From Pseudomonas sp. LRP2-20 (GTDB lineage: Bacteria > Pseudomonadota > Gammaproteobacteria > Pseudomonadales > Pseudomonadaceae): a stretch of DNA of 64,000 bases. The translations under genes and the position numbers were made by a program. The notes below the pieces were generated by a model. It was not told the origin of the DNA and searched no databases. It was given only the letters and a program-made list of their open reading frames with translations. The stretch spans positions 5,907,001 to 5,971,000 of the forward strand of contig NZ_AP025944.1 of assembly GCF_024349685.1 (NCBI RefSeq), read 5' to 3'. This document shows positions 28,803-36,977 of the stretch, one piece after another; position 1 is the first letter of the stretch; each line of letters begins with the position of its first letter.

Positions 28803-28897
28803 GGCCCTTTCGCGGCTAAAGCCGCGCCCACAGGGTGCGGCGGTGTACCTGAGGGCAGCGCGTTTCCTGTGGGAGCGGGTTTACCCGCGAAGTAGCC
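28803..28897. repeat. REP pair of mixed type before rpoZ
   Basis: The left unit has core GCGGCTAAAGCCGCGCCCACA and the right unit has GCGGGTTTACCCGC, so the two arms belong to different core variants. The linker is 35 nt. It lies between the LysR gene and rpoZ. Confidence 0.8.
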
Positions 28898-29025
28898 GAC
28901 ACAGGGCTCGAAGGTGACCGCCGGAGAAAACAGCGCTTCCCTATTGGCTGGTGATTTTTTAAACTATCGAGTCCGCCTGCCCATATTGGGCTGCACGCCT
29001 ACCGCATTTGCTACTGAGGAAGACC

Positions 29026-29289
29026 ATGGCCCGCGTAACTGTTGAAGACTGCCTGGAACACGTGGATAACCGTTTTGAGCTGGTCATGCTCTCGACCAAG
29101 CGCGCCCGTCAGCTGGCTACCGGCGGCAAAGAGCCACGCGTAGCATGGGAAAACGACAAACCGACCGTGGTCGCCCTGCGCGAAATCGCCGAAGGTATCG
29201 TGACCCCTGAGTTCATCGCCGCTGAAGAGATCGTCACCGAGGATCCGGTCTTCGCCGCGTTCGAGGACGAGTCCAACGAGGCTGTCTGA
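29026..29289 (+). CDS. rpoZ: RNA polymerase omega subunit
   Basis: An 87-residue subunit that helps assemble RNA polymerase and forms one ppGpp site with beta-prime. It starts [20 protein letters not shown] and has the conserved STKRARQL and [13 protein letters not shown]. The start at 29026 follows GAGGAAGACC; six more codons are open upstream. spoT follows 59 bp downstream, the conserved rpoZ-spoT pair. Confidence 0.96.
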   Translation: MARVTVEDCLEHVDNRFELVMLSTKRARQLATGGKEPRVAWENDKPTVVALREIAEGIVTPEFIAAEEIVTEDPVFAAFEDESNEAV

Positions 29290-29348
29290 TCGATGCCCTG
29301 TCGACGTCGCGCGGCACAAGGCCCTCTTCCTCGGCAAGAGGTGAAACC

Positions 29349-31457
29349 ATGCCGGGCATAGAAGCCTTAGCCGAACGGCTGTCGACCTACCTGGGCCCCG
29401 AACAGGTCAACCTGGTTCGCCGTGCCTATTTCTACGCCGAGCAGGCACACGACGGGCAGCGCCGCCGCAGCGGCGAGCCCTACGTGACCCATCCGCTGGC
29501 CGTGGCCAGCATCCTCGCCGACATGCACATGGACCATCAGAGCCTGATGGCGGCCATGCTGCACGACGTGATCGAAGACACCGGCATCGCCAAGGAAGCC
29601 CTCTGCCAACAGTTTGGCGAGACCGTGGCCGAACTGGTCGATGGGGTCAGCAAGCTGACCCAGATGAACTTCGAGACCAAGGCCGAGGCGCAGGCCGAAA
29701 ACTTCCAGAAAATGGCCATGGCCATGGCCCGCGACATCCGCGTGATCCTGGTCAAGCTGGCCGACCGCCTGCACAACATGCGCACCCTGGAAGTGCTGTC
29801 TGGCGAAAAACGCCGGCGCATCGCCAAGGAAACCCTCGAGATCTACGCCCCCATTGCCAACCGCCTGGGGATGCACACCGTACGCGTGGAGTTCGAGGAC
29901 CTCGGCTTCAAGGCCATGCATCCCATGCGTTCGTCGCTGATCCACCGAGCAGTGAAGAGCGCACGCGGCAACCGCAAAGAGATCGTCGCCAAGATCGAGC
30001 ACTCGCTGGCCAACTGCCTGGCCGCCGACGGTATCGAGGGCGAGGTCAGCGGCCGGCAGAAACACCTCTATGGCATCTACAAGAAGATGCGTGGCAAGCG
30101 CCGCGCCTTCAACGAGATCATGGACGTGTACGCCTTCCGCATCATCGTCGACAAGGTCGACACCTGCTACCGCGTGCTCGGCGCCGTACACAACCTGTAC
30201 AAGCCGCTGCCCGGCCGCTTCAAGGATTACATCGCGATTCCCAAGGCCAACGGCTACCAGTCGCTGCACACCACGCTGTTCGGCATGCATGGCGTACCCA
30301 TCGAAATCCAGATCCGTACCCGCGAGATGGAAGAGATGGCCAACAACGGTATCGCCGCGCACTGGCTGTACAAGTCCAACGAGGACGAGCAACCCAAGGG
30401 CAGCCACGCCCGGGCGCGTCAGTGGGTCAAGGGCATCCTCGAGCTGCAGCAGCGCGCCGGCAACTCGCTGGAATTCATCGAAAGCGTGAAGATCGACCTG
30501 TTCCCGGACGAGGTCTACGTGTTCACGCCCAAAGGCCGGATCATGGAGCTGCCCAAAGGCTCCACCGCCGTCGACTTCGCCTACGCGGTGCACACCGACG
30601 TCGGCAACAGCTGCATCGCCTGCCGTATCAACCGCCGCCTGGCACCGCTGTCCGAACCGCTGCAAAGCGGCTCGACAGTGGAAATCGTCAGCGCACCGGG
30701 CGCTCGGCCGAACCCGGCCTGGCTCAACTTCGTGGTCACCGGCAAGGCACGTACGCATATTCGCCACGCCCTCAAGCAGCAGCGCCGCTCCGAGTCGATC
30801 AGCCTTGGCGAGCGCCTGTTGAACAAGGTACTGACCGGCTTCGACAGCAGCCTGGAGAAGATTCCTCAGGAGCGTATCCAGGCCATTCTCGCCGAGTACC
30901 GCCTGGAGCTCATCGAAGACCTGCTCGAAGACATCGGCCTGGGCAACCGCATGGCCTACGTGGTTGCCCGCCGCCTGTTGTCGGCCGAAGGCGAACAGCT
31001 GCCAGCGCCGGAAGGCCCGCTGGCGATCCGCGGTACCGAAGGCTTGGTACTGAGCTACGCCAAGTGCTGCACACCGATCCCGGGCGACCCCATCGTCGGC
31101 CACCTGTCAGCGGGCAAGGGCATGGTCGTGCACCTGGAAAACTGCCGCAACATCAGCGAAATCCGCCACAACCCGGAGAAGTGCGTGCAGCTCTCCTGGG
31201 CCAAGGACATCGCTGGCGAATTCAACGTCGAGCTGCGTGTCGAGCTTGAACACCAGCGCGGCCTGATCGCCTTGCTGGCCAGCAGCGTCAACGCTGCCGA
31301 CGGCAACATCGAGAAGATCAGCATGGACGAACGCGACGGCCGTATCAGCGTGGTCCAACTGGTGGTCAGCGTGCACGATCGTGTGCACCTGGCGCGTGTG
31401 ATCAAGAAGCTGCGTACCTTGACCGGCGTGGTCCGCATCACCCGCATGCGTACGTAG
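29349..31457 (+). CDS. spoT: Bifunctional (p)ppGpp synthetase/hydrolase
   Basis: A 702-residue stringent-response enzyme. Domains in order: HD hydrolase (HDVIEDT at about 72-78), synthetase ([11 protein letters not shown] and [21 protein letters not shown]), TGS ([16 protein letters not shown] near 380-450) and a C-terminal ACT domain ([22 protein letters not shown]). An intact HD site indicates SpoT rather than RelA. GAGGTG precedes the ATG. It is co-directional with rpoZ and ridA. Confidence 0.96.
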   Translation: MPGIEALAERLSTYLGPEQVNLVRRAYFYAEQAHDGQRRRSGEPYVTHPLAVASILADMHMDHQSLMAAMLHDVIEDTGIAKEALCQQFGETVAELVDGVSKLTQMNFETKAEAQAENFQKMAMAMARDIRVILVKLADRLHNMRTLEVLSGEKRRRIAKETLEIYAPIANRLGMHTVRVEFEDLGFKAMHPMRSSLIHRAVKSARGNRKEIVAKIEHSLANCLAADGIEGEVSGRQKHLYGIYKKMRGKRRAFNEIMDVYAFRIIVDKVDTCYRVLGAVHNLYKPLPGRFKDYIAIPKANGYQSLHTTLFGMHGVPIEIQIRTREMEEMANNGIAAHWLYKSNEDEQPKGSHARARQWVKGILELQQRAGNSLEFIESVKIDLFPDEVYVFTPKGRIMELPKGSTAVDFAYAVHTDVGNSCIACRINRRLAPLSEPLQSGSTVEIVSAPGARPNPAWLNFVVTGKARTHIRHALKQQRRSESISLGERLLNKVLTGFDSSLEKIPQERIQAILAEYRLELIEDLLEDIGLGNRMAYVVARRLLSAEGEQLPAPEGPLAIRGTEGLVLSYAKCCTPIPGDPIVGHLSAGKGMVVHLENCRNISEIRHNPEKCVQLSWAKDIAGEFNVELRVELEHQRGLIALLASSVNAADGNIEKISMDERDGRISVVQLVVSVHDRVHLARVIKKLRTLTGVVRITRMRT

Positions 31458-31480
31458 TCCGCCAACCGCAAGGAGTCATC

Positions 31481-31861
31481 ATGAGCAAGACCGTCATCAA
31501 CAGCGACAAGGCCCCTGCCGCTATCGGCACCTACTCCCAGGCGATCAAGGCCGGCAACACCGTCTACATGTCGGGCCAGATCCCGCTGGATCCGAAGACC
31601 ATGGAGCTGGTCGAAGGCTTCGAAGCCCAGACCGTTCAGGTGTTCGAGAACCTCAAGGCCGTGGCTGAAGCGGCTGGCGGCTCGTTCAAGGACATCGTCA
31701 AGCTGAACATCTTCCTCACCGACCTGAGCCACTTCGCCAAGGTCAACGAGGTGATGGGCCGCTACTTCGAACAGCCCTACCCAGCTCGCGCCGCCATCGG
31801 CGTAGCCGCGCTGCCGAAAGGCGCCCAGGTCGAAATGGACGCCATCCTGGTCATCGAATGA
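31481..31861 (+). CDS. ridA: 2-iminobutanoate/2-iminopropanoate deaminase (RidA)
   Basis: A 126-residue YjgF/RidA protein that hydrolyses reactive enamine/imine intermediates of PLP enzymes. The key arginine is Arg103 in [33 protein letters not shown] and [11 protein letters not shown] fit the family. CAAGGAGTCATC precedes the ATG, 23 bp after spoT. Placement behind rpoZ-spoT is usual in gammaproteobacteria. Confidence 0.95.
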   Translation: MSKTVINSDKAPAAIGTYSQAIKAGNTVYMSGQIPLDPKTMELVEGFEAQTVQVFENLKAVAEAAGGSFKDIVKLNIFLTDLSHFAKVNEVMGRYFEQPYPARAAIGVAALPKGAQVEMDAILVIE

Positions 31862-31916
31862 TGCCCCTGGTGACGGGTGCCCTGCCCGTCACCCTCTTCT
31901 GCAAGGTTATCCCGTC

Positions 31917-32642
31917 ATGCGTCAAGCACTGCCCCTCGCGCTGGCAGCCCTGCTTCTGGGCGGCTGCGCCAGCCACAAACCCGAAGATTTCAACGGCACC
32001 TGGATCAACCAGGCCGCCATCAAGGCCGCCAGCAAAGGCGGCAGCCTGCGCCAGGCCCTGAACGAGCATGGTCCGGTGTTCGAGTGGAAGCTCGATGTCG
32101 CCAACCAGCAGGCCAGCTACAGTAATGGCTTCGAAGCGGCCGACGGCCAGCTGAGCGCCAACCAGAAACAATGGCAAGCCAACTTCCAGGGCGGCCAGAC
32201 CGAACAGCTCGAACTTGATGGCGATGAACTGAAAGCCACCACCCAGAGCGGTGTCGAGCAGACCTTCGTCCGCGCCAAGCAGCCCGGCAATGCGCCATTG
32301 GGCGGTAGCTTCGAGAAGGCGCTGTACCAGGCTTACCTGGGTGGCGACTGGAAGATCATCGAAGGCCAGGGCAAAGGCGCCATCGTACGCTTCAGCGATA
32401 CCGGCAACGTCACCGGCCTGCCGGGCCCGGACCGTTTCGCCCTGTGCCTGGCCGGCGACTGTGCCAGCATGGGTGGCAACAACGACAGCCTGTGGCTTGA
32501 GCGCAACCAGCGCGGCGCGCCGTTCATCTTCAAGCGTGATGGCGACAAGCTGGCGATCTTCCAGGCGGTAAACACTGCCCAGGCAGACGAGATTCCGCAG
32601 TTGGCGGCAGGTACCCAGCAGTGGGTGCTGGAGCGGGACTGA
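31917..32642 (+). CDS. Putative lipoprotein of unknown function
   Basis: A 241-residue protein with a lipoprotein signal (LALAALLLGGC, Cys17) and a mature part rich in polar residues and short strands (FNGTWINQAA, WKLDVANQQASY, LWLERNQRGAPFIFKRDGDKL). I do not recognise a characterised domain; the two halves each contain a GTW- or GDW-type strand, which could be a lipocalin-like repeat. It lies 55 bp after ridA and may be in that operon. Confidence 0.7.
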   Translation: MRQALPLALAALLLGGCASHKPEDFNGTWINQAAIKAASKGGSLRQALNEHGPVFEWKLDVANQQASYSNGFEAADGQLSANQKQWQANFQGGQTEQLELDGDELKATTQSGVEQTFVRAKQPGNAPLGGSFEKALYQAYLGGDWKIIEGQGKGAIVRFSDTGNVTGLPGPDRFALCLAGDCASMGGNNDSLWLERNQRGAPFIFKRDGDKLAIFQAVNTAQADEIPQLAAGTQQWVLERD

Positions 32643-32648
32643 AGCCCG

Positions 32649-32774
32649 CTCCCCACGGGATTATCACCGGTTTCCGGGCCTGCGCTGTACTTGTGGGAGC
32701 CGCGCTTGTCGTGGCTCCCACAGGTAACGCGCCAGCTTCAAGAAACTGAGCAAGACAGTTCCCACAGGTGATCC
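32649..32774. repeat. Composite repeat lacking the long palindromic core
   Basis: The segment contains four REP-tail boxes (near 32649, 32692, 32714 and 32751). A short palindrome at 32692-32722 pairs TGTGGGAGCC with GGCTCCCACA around an 11-nt centre. 32681-32714 is identical, on the opposite strand, to 49868-49901, and 32713-32760 resembles the 48-bp unit repeated at 49651-49746. Confidence 0.75.
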
Positions 32775-32790
32775 ATTCAAGGCACGGAAA

Positions 32791-33648
32791 TCAGTGCTTG
32801 CCTGCCAGGATGGCCGCATAGCCTTCCTTGTAGCTCGGATACTCCGGAGCCCAACCCAACGCCCGCACCCTGGCGTTGCTGCAACGCTTGCTGCCGGTAC
32901 GGCGTACCCGCTGATCTTCGGACCACTCGGTAACGCCCATGTACCCCCGCAGCCAGGCCACCACATCGGCCAGCGGCGCCGGGTCGTCATCGACGCCGAT
33001 ATAGCAATCTTCCAGCGCCACGCCATCGGCATCGGCCTGCAGCAGGAACGCCATCAGGCTTGCAGCATCCTCGGCATGAATCCGGTTGCCATACAACGGC
33101 GGCTCCTCGGCCACCCGATAGCCTTGGCGCACCTGGCTCAGCAGCCACTCGCGACCAGGGCCATAGATGCCGGTCAGGCGAATCACGCTGGCAGGTAGGC
33201 CACTCGCCAGCGCCAGCCTTTCGGCCTCCAGCATCACCTTCCCGGAATAACCTTCAGGCTCGGTGACGGCGGTTTCGTCGATCCATTCACCATCCTTTTG
33301 CGCGAACACGCTACTGCTGGAGACGAACAGCAAACGCCGCGGACGCTGGCCGCGCTCGGCAAGCCACGCCAGCACATGGCGCAAACCGTCGACGTAGGCG
33401 GCCTGATAGCCCGCCTCGTCATGCTGGCTGGCGGCTACGCAGTACACCAGATAGTCCGGCGAGCGCTGTGGCCAGGCCTGTGGCATGGCGGGGTCGGACA
33501 GGTCGGCAGCGATGGGCGCGACCCCCTCGGGCAACTGCCCGGTCGAGCGACGCAGGCCGCTGACTTGCCAGCCTTTAGCCAGCAGCTGGCGAGCCAAACG
33601 GCCGCCTACATCACCACATCCCACGATAATTGCGGAAAGGTCTGACAT
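32791..33648 (-). CDS. NAD(P)-binding SDR/epimerase-like protein (YeeZ-like)
   Basis: A 285-residue protein of the extended SDR fold. The N-terminus AIIVGCGDVGGRLARQLLAKGW has the GxGxxGxxLA dinucleotide motif, LLFVSSSSVFAQ follows, and YSGKVMLEAE carries the tyrosine-lysine pair. The closest group in memory is YeeZ/SDR family NAD(P)-dependent oxidoreductases of unknown substrate. The ATG at 33648 has GGGAG seven bases upstream, better placed than the GTG one codon earlier. It is divergent from exbB. Confidence 0.78.
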   Translation of the reverse strand: MSDLSAIIVGCGDVGGRLARQLLAKGWQVSGLRRSTGQLPEGVAPIAADLSDPAMPQAWPQRSPDYLVYCVAASQHDEAGYQAAYVDGLRHVLAWLAERGQRPRRLLFVSSSSVFAQKDGEWIDETAVTEPEGYSGKVMLEAERLALASGLPASVIRLTGIYGPGREWLLSQVRQGYRVAEEPPLYGNRIHAEDAASLMAFLLQADADGVALEDCYIGVDDDPAPLADVVAWLRGYMGVTEWSEDQRVRRTGSKRCSNARVRALGWAPEYPSYKEGYAAILAGKH

Positions 33649-33839
33649 CACAAAACTCCCTAGACCAAAGGATCAGGCTAGCCGTATTACACGATAGGCG
33701 GCTAGACCGTAGGTGAAAAAAGCAACAAGATTACTTTTGTTAACAAGAATTACTTGCAATAATGGCACCCCTATCTGTTCTCGGCCTATCTCGAGGCCTT
33801 GGAGAACGCTCACTTTCTTCTTCATCAGGTCCGGCCAGC

Positions 33840-34793
33840 ATGACACGTACTCAACCTTCCGCTTCGCCAAACCCGTCGCGCGCCTGGCGCGCCATCGCCG
33901 CGCTGGTGTTCAGCCTGGTGCTGGCCCCGGTGGCCATGGCCGATGAGCCTAACGCCCAAGCCGCCACCCCGGCTGCTGCCGCCGCTCCGGCCACCCCGGC
34001 TGCTGCCCAAGGCCAAGCCGCTGCCCCGGTTGATGCACCTGCCGCCGCCGATCCGGCTGTTCAGGCACTGGTTGAAGACACCTCGCTGGGCATGGCCCAC
34101 GACCTGTCCCCGTGGGGCATGTACAAGAACGCCGACATCGTCGTCAAAATCGTGATGATCGGCCTGGCCATCGCCTCGATCATCACCTGGACCATCTGGA
34201 TCGCCAAAGGCTTCGAGCTGATGGGCGCCAAGCGCCGCCTGCGTGGCGAAATCGCCGCGCTGAAGAAGTCGGTCAGCCTGAAAGAAGCCAGCGCCGTCTC
34301 CAATAAAGAAGGCACCCTGGCCCACACCCTGGTTCACGATGCCCTCGAAGAGATGCGCCTGTCGGCCAATACCCGCGAGAAAGAAGGCATCAAGGAACGC
34401 GTCAGCTTCCGCCTGGAGCGCCTGGTGGCCGCCAGCGGCCGTACCATGAGCAGTGGCACCGGCGTGCTCGCCACCATCGGTTCGACAGCGCCGTTCGTGG
34501 GCCTGTTCGGTACCGTCTGGGGCATCATGAACAGCTTCATCGGCATCGCCAAGACCCAGACCACCAACCTGGCCGTGGTTGCCCCGGGCATCGCCGAGGC
34601 TCTGCTGGCCACCGCCCTGGGCCTGGTCGCGGCAATCCCGGCCGTGGTCATCTACAACGTCTTCGCCCGCTCCATCGCCGGTTACAAGGCACAGGTGTCC
34701 GACGCCTCCGCCCAGGTACTGCTGCTGGTCAGCCGTGATCTGGACCACCAGGGCAGCGACCGCGCCGCCCCGCACATGGTGAAAGTGGGGTAA
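33840..34793 (+). CDS. exbB: TonB-system energy transducer ExbB
   Basis: A 317-residue inner-membrane protein forming the proton channel with ExbD that energises TonB. Compared with E. coli ExbB it has a longer N-terminus: a cleavable-looking signal (AIAALVFSLVLAPVAMA), then an Ala/Pro-rich periplasmic stretch (about residues 38-75), as in other Pseudomonas ExbB. Core segments include IVVKIVMIGLAIASIITW and GTGVLATIGSTAPFVGLFGTVWGIMNSF. The start at 33840 precedes the signal directly; the frame is open to 33762. First gene of exbB-exbD-tonB. Confidence 0.93.
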   Translation: MTRTQPSASPNPSRAWRAIAALVFSLVLAPVAMADEPNAQAATPAAAAAPATPAAAQGQAAAPVDAPAAADPAVQALVEDTSLGMAHDLSPWGMYKNADIVVKIVMIGLAIASIITWTIWIAKGFELMGAKRRLRGEIAALKKSVSLKEASAVSNKEGTLAHTLVHDALEEMRLSANTREKEGIKERVSFRLERLVAASGRTMSSGTGVLATIGSTAPFVGLFGTVWGIMNSFIGIAKTQTTNLAVVAPGIAEALLATALGLVAAIPAVVIYNVFARSIAGYKAQVSDASAQVLLLVSRDLDHQGSDRAAPHMVKVG

Positions 34794-34796
34794 ACC

Positions 34797-35225
34797 ATGG
34801 GCCTGCATCTCAACGAAGGTGGCGACGACCTCGCCGAGAACCACGAAATCAACGTGACGCCGTTCATCGACGTGATGCTGGTGCTGCTGATCATCTTCAT
34901 GGTCGCAGCCCCGCTGGCCACGGTCGACATCAAGGTCGACCTGCCGGCCTCGACTGCCAAGCCGGCACCGAGGCCCGAGAAGCCGGTGTTCGTCAGCGTC
35001 AAGGCCGACCAGAAGCTGTATGTCGGCGACGATCAGGTAGCGGCCCCTGAACAGCTTGGCCCGATGCTCGACGCCAAGACCAAGGGCGACAAGGAAACCA
35101 CCATCTTCTTCCAGGCCGACAAGGGCGTGGATTACGGTGACCTGATGGAAGTGATGAACAACATGCGCGCGGCCGGCTACCTCAAGGTCGGTCTGGTAGG
35201 TCTCGAGACGGCAGCCAAGAAATGA
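34797..35225 (+). CDS. exbD: TonB-system protein ExbD
   Basis: A 142-residue protein with one N-terminal transmembrane helix bearing the essential aspartate (INVTPFIDVMLVLLIIFMVA) and a periplasmic domain. It joins ExbB in the proton-driven motor. It starts three bases after exbB, and its stop overlaps the tonB start (ATGA), so the three genes are translationally coupled. Confidence 0.96.
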   Translation: MGLHLNEGGDDLAENHEINVTPFIDVMLVLLIIFMVAAPLATVDIKVDLPASTAKPAPRPEKPVFVSVKADQKLYVGDDQVAAPEQLGPMLDAKTKGDKETTIFFQADKGVDYGDLMEVMNNMRAAGYLKVGLVGLETAAKK

Positions 35226-35953
35226 CGAAAACGCGCTCAAATGTGGCGCGCTACGGTGGCAGCCTGGCGATCGTGCTGGGCGTGCACGTGGTCGCCGTGC
35301 TGCTGACGCTCAACTGGTCGGTACCGCAGGCCATCGAACTGCCCCCGGCAGCCATGATGGTCGAGCTGGCACCACTGCCCGAGCCCGCGCCGCCACCACC
35401 ACCGAAAGCGGCCCCACAGCCACCGGCACCGGTCGAAGAACCGCCGCTGCCGAAGCTGGTCGAGGCACCGAAACCGAAGATCGCCATCGCCAAGCCGCCC
35501 AAGCCCAAGCCCAAGCCTCAGCCTCCGAAGCCTGAGAAGAAGCCTGAGCCGCCGAAGGATGAGCCGGCCAAGGAACAGGTAGCCGACACGCCACCAAGCA
35601 ACACGCCACCGCAGAAGTCGGCGGCACCGGCGCCAAGCATCGCCGCCAACAGCCAGGCGCTGCCAACCTGGCAGAGCGACCTGCTGCGCCACCTGGCGAA
35701 GTACAAGCGCTACCCGGAGGACGCTCGCCGCCGTGGCCTGCAAGGTATCAACCGCCTGCGCTTCGTGGTCGATGCCGAGGGCAAGGTGGTGTCCTACTCC
35801 ATGGCAGGCGGCTCCGGCAGCGCGGCCCTGGACCGCGCGACCATGGAAATGATCCGCCGCGCCGGTACGGTACCTAAGCCGCCAGCCGAGTTGCTGACCA
35901 ATGGCACGATCGAAGTAGTGGCACCGTTCGTCTACTCGCTGGACCGTCGCTGA
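35222..35953 (+). CDS. tonB: TonB protein
   Basis: A 243-residue protein that spans the periplasm and energises outer-membrane receptors for siderophores and vitamin B12. An N-terminal membrane anchor (IVLGVHVVAVLLTLNW) is followed by a Pro/Lys-rich stretch with EP and KP repeats (about residues 45-125) and the C-terminal domain (YPEDARRRGLQGINRLRFVVD near 162-182). It overlaps exbD by four bases. Confidence 0.95.
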   Translation: MTKTRSNVARYGGSLAIVLGVHVVAVLLTLNWSVPQAIELPPAAMMVELAPLPEPAPPPPPKAAPQPPAPVEEPPLPKLVEAPKPKIAIAKPPKPKPKPQPPKPEKKPEPPKDEPAKEQVADTPPSNTPPQKSAAPAPSIAANSQALPTWQSDLLRHLAKYKRYPEDARRRGLQGINRLRFVVDAEGKVVSYSMAGGSGSAALDRATMEMIRRAGTVPKPPAELLTNGTIEVVAPFVYSLDRR

Positions 35954-35986
35954 TACTTTTGTTTCTGTCACAAATCGGCAAGTCTG

Positions 35987-36049
35987 ATAACGTGCGTCTA
36001 TCGATTGCAGCCGCTATGCTGGGCCCGCAACTTCATGGACGCACGTTAT
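35987..36049. promoter_or_regulatory. Inverted repeat around the oxyR start codon
   Basis: ATAACGTGCGTC (35987-35998) and GACGCACGTTAT (36038-36049) are exact 12-bp complements with a 39-nt spacer. The right arm includes the first two bases of the oxyR ATG. It could be an operator or an mRNA stem that covers the start codon. Confidence 0.5.
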
Positions 36050-36974
36050 GACCCTCACAGAATTACGCTACATCGTCACGCTCGCCCAGGAGCAGCACTT
36101 CGGCCATGCCGCCGAGCGCTGCCACGTCAGCCAGCCGACCCTGTCGGTCGGGGTGAAGAAGCTTGAGGACGAGCTTGGCGTGCTGATCTTCGAGCGCAGC
36201 AAGAGCGCGGTGCGCCTGACCCCGGTCGGCGAAAGCATCGTGGCTCAGGCGCAGAAGGTACTGGAGCAGGCCCAGGGCATTCGCGAACTGGCCCAGGCCG
36301 GCAAGAACCAGCTGACCGCCCCGCTCAAGGTCGGCGCCATCTATACCGTCGGCCCGTATCTGTTCCCGCACCTGATCCCGCAGTTGCATCGGGTGGCGCC
36401 GCAGATGCCGCTGTACATCGAAGAAAACTTCACCCACGTGCTGCGCGAAAAACTGCGCAACGGCGAACTGGACGCGGTGATCATCGCCCTGCCGTTCAAC
36501 GAAGCCGACGTGCTGACCCTGCCGCTGTATGACGAGCCCTTCTGTGCCTTGATGCCGGCCGACCACCCGTGGACGGCGAAGAAGACCATCGACACCGCCA
36601 TGCTCAACGACAAGAGCCTGCTGCTGCTCGGCGAGGGCCACTGCTTCCGTGACCAGGTGCTGGAAGCCTGCCCGACGCTGAACAAGGGCGGCGAAGGCTC
36701 CAAGCACACCACGGTCGAATCCAGCTCGCTGGAAACCATCCGTCACATGGTCGCGTCCGGCCTGGGTGTGTCGATCCTGCCGCTGTCGGCCGTGCACAGC
36801 CATCACTATGCGCCAGGGGTCATCGAAGTGCGTCCGCTGACCCCGCCTGCACCGTTCCGCACCGTGGCCATTGCCTGGCGCGCCAGCTTCCCGCGGCCGA
36901 AGGCGATCGAGATCCTTGCCGACTCGATCCGCCTCTGCTCGGTGGCCAAGCCGGCCGTGGAACAACCGGCCTGA
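36048..36974 (+). CDS. oxyR: Hydrogen peroxide-sensing regulator OxyR
   Basis: A 308-residue LysR-family regulator of antioxidant genes. The HTH is at the N-terminus (EQHFGHAAERCHVSQPTLSVGVKKLE) and the redox pair is Cys199 in GEGHCFRDQ and Cys208 in EACPTL, the same numbering as E. coli. recG begins four bases after the stop, the conserved Pseudomonas oxyR-recG operon. A 12-bp inverted repeat encloses the leader and the start codon. Confidence 0.96.
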   Translation: MTLTELRYIVTLAQEQHFGHAAERCHVSQPTLSVGVKKLEDELGVLIFERSKSAVRLTPVGESIVAQAQKVLEQAQGIRELAQAGKNQLTAPLKVGAIYTVGPYLFPHLIPQLHRVAPQMPLYIEENFTHVLREKLRNGELDAVIIALPFNEADVLTLPLYDEPFCALMPADHPWTAKKTIDTAMLNDKSLLLLGEGHCFRDQVLEACPTLNKGGEGSKHTTVESSSLETIRHMVASGLGVSILPLSAVHSHHYAPGVIEVRPLTPPAPFRTVAIAWRASFPRPKAIEILADSIRLCSVAKPAVEQPA

Positions 36975-36977
36975 TCC

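Noticed and set aside
33713..33780. Fur box upstream of exbB
   Set aside because: The A/T-rich AAGAATTACTTGCAATAAT region is a plausible place for iron control, but it matches the Fur consensus poorly by eye.
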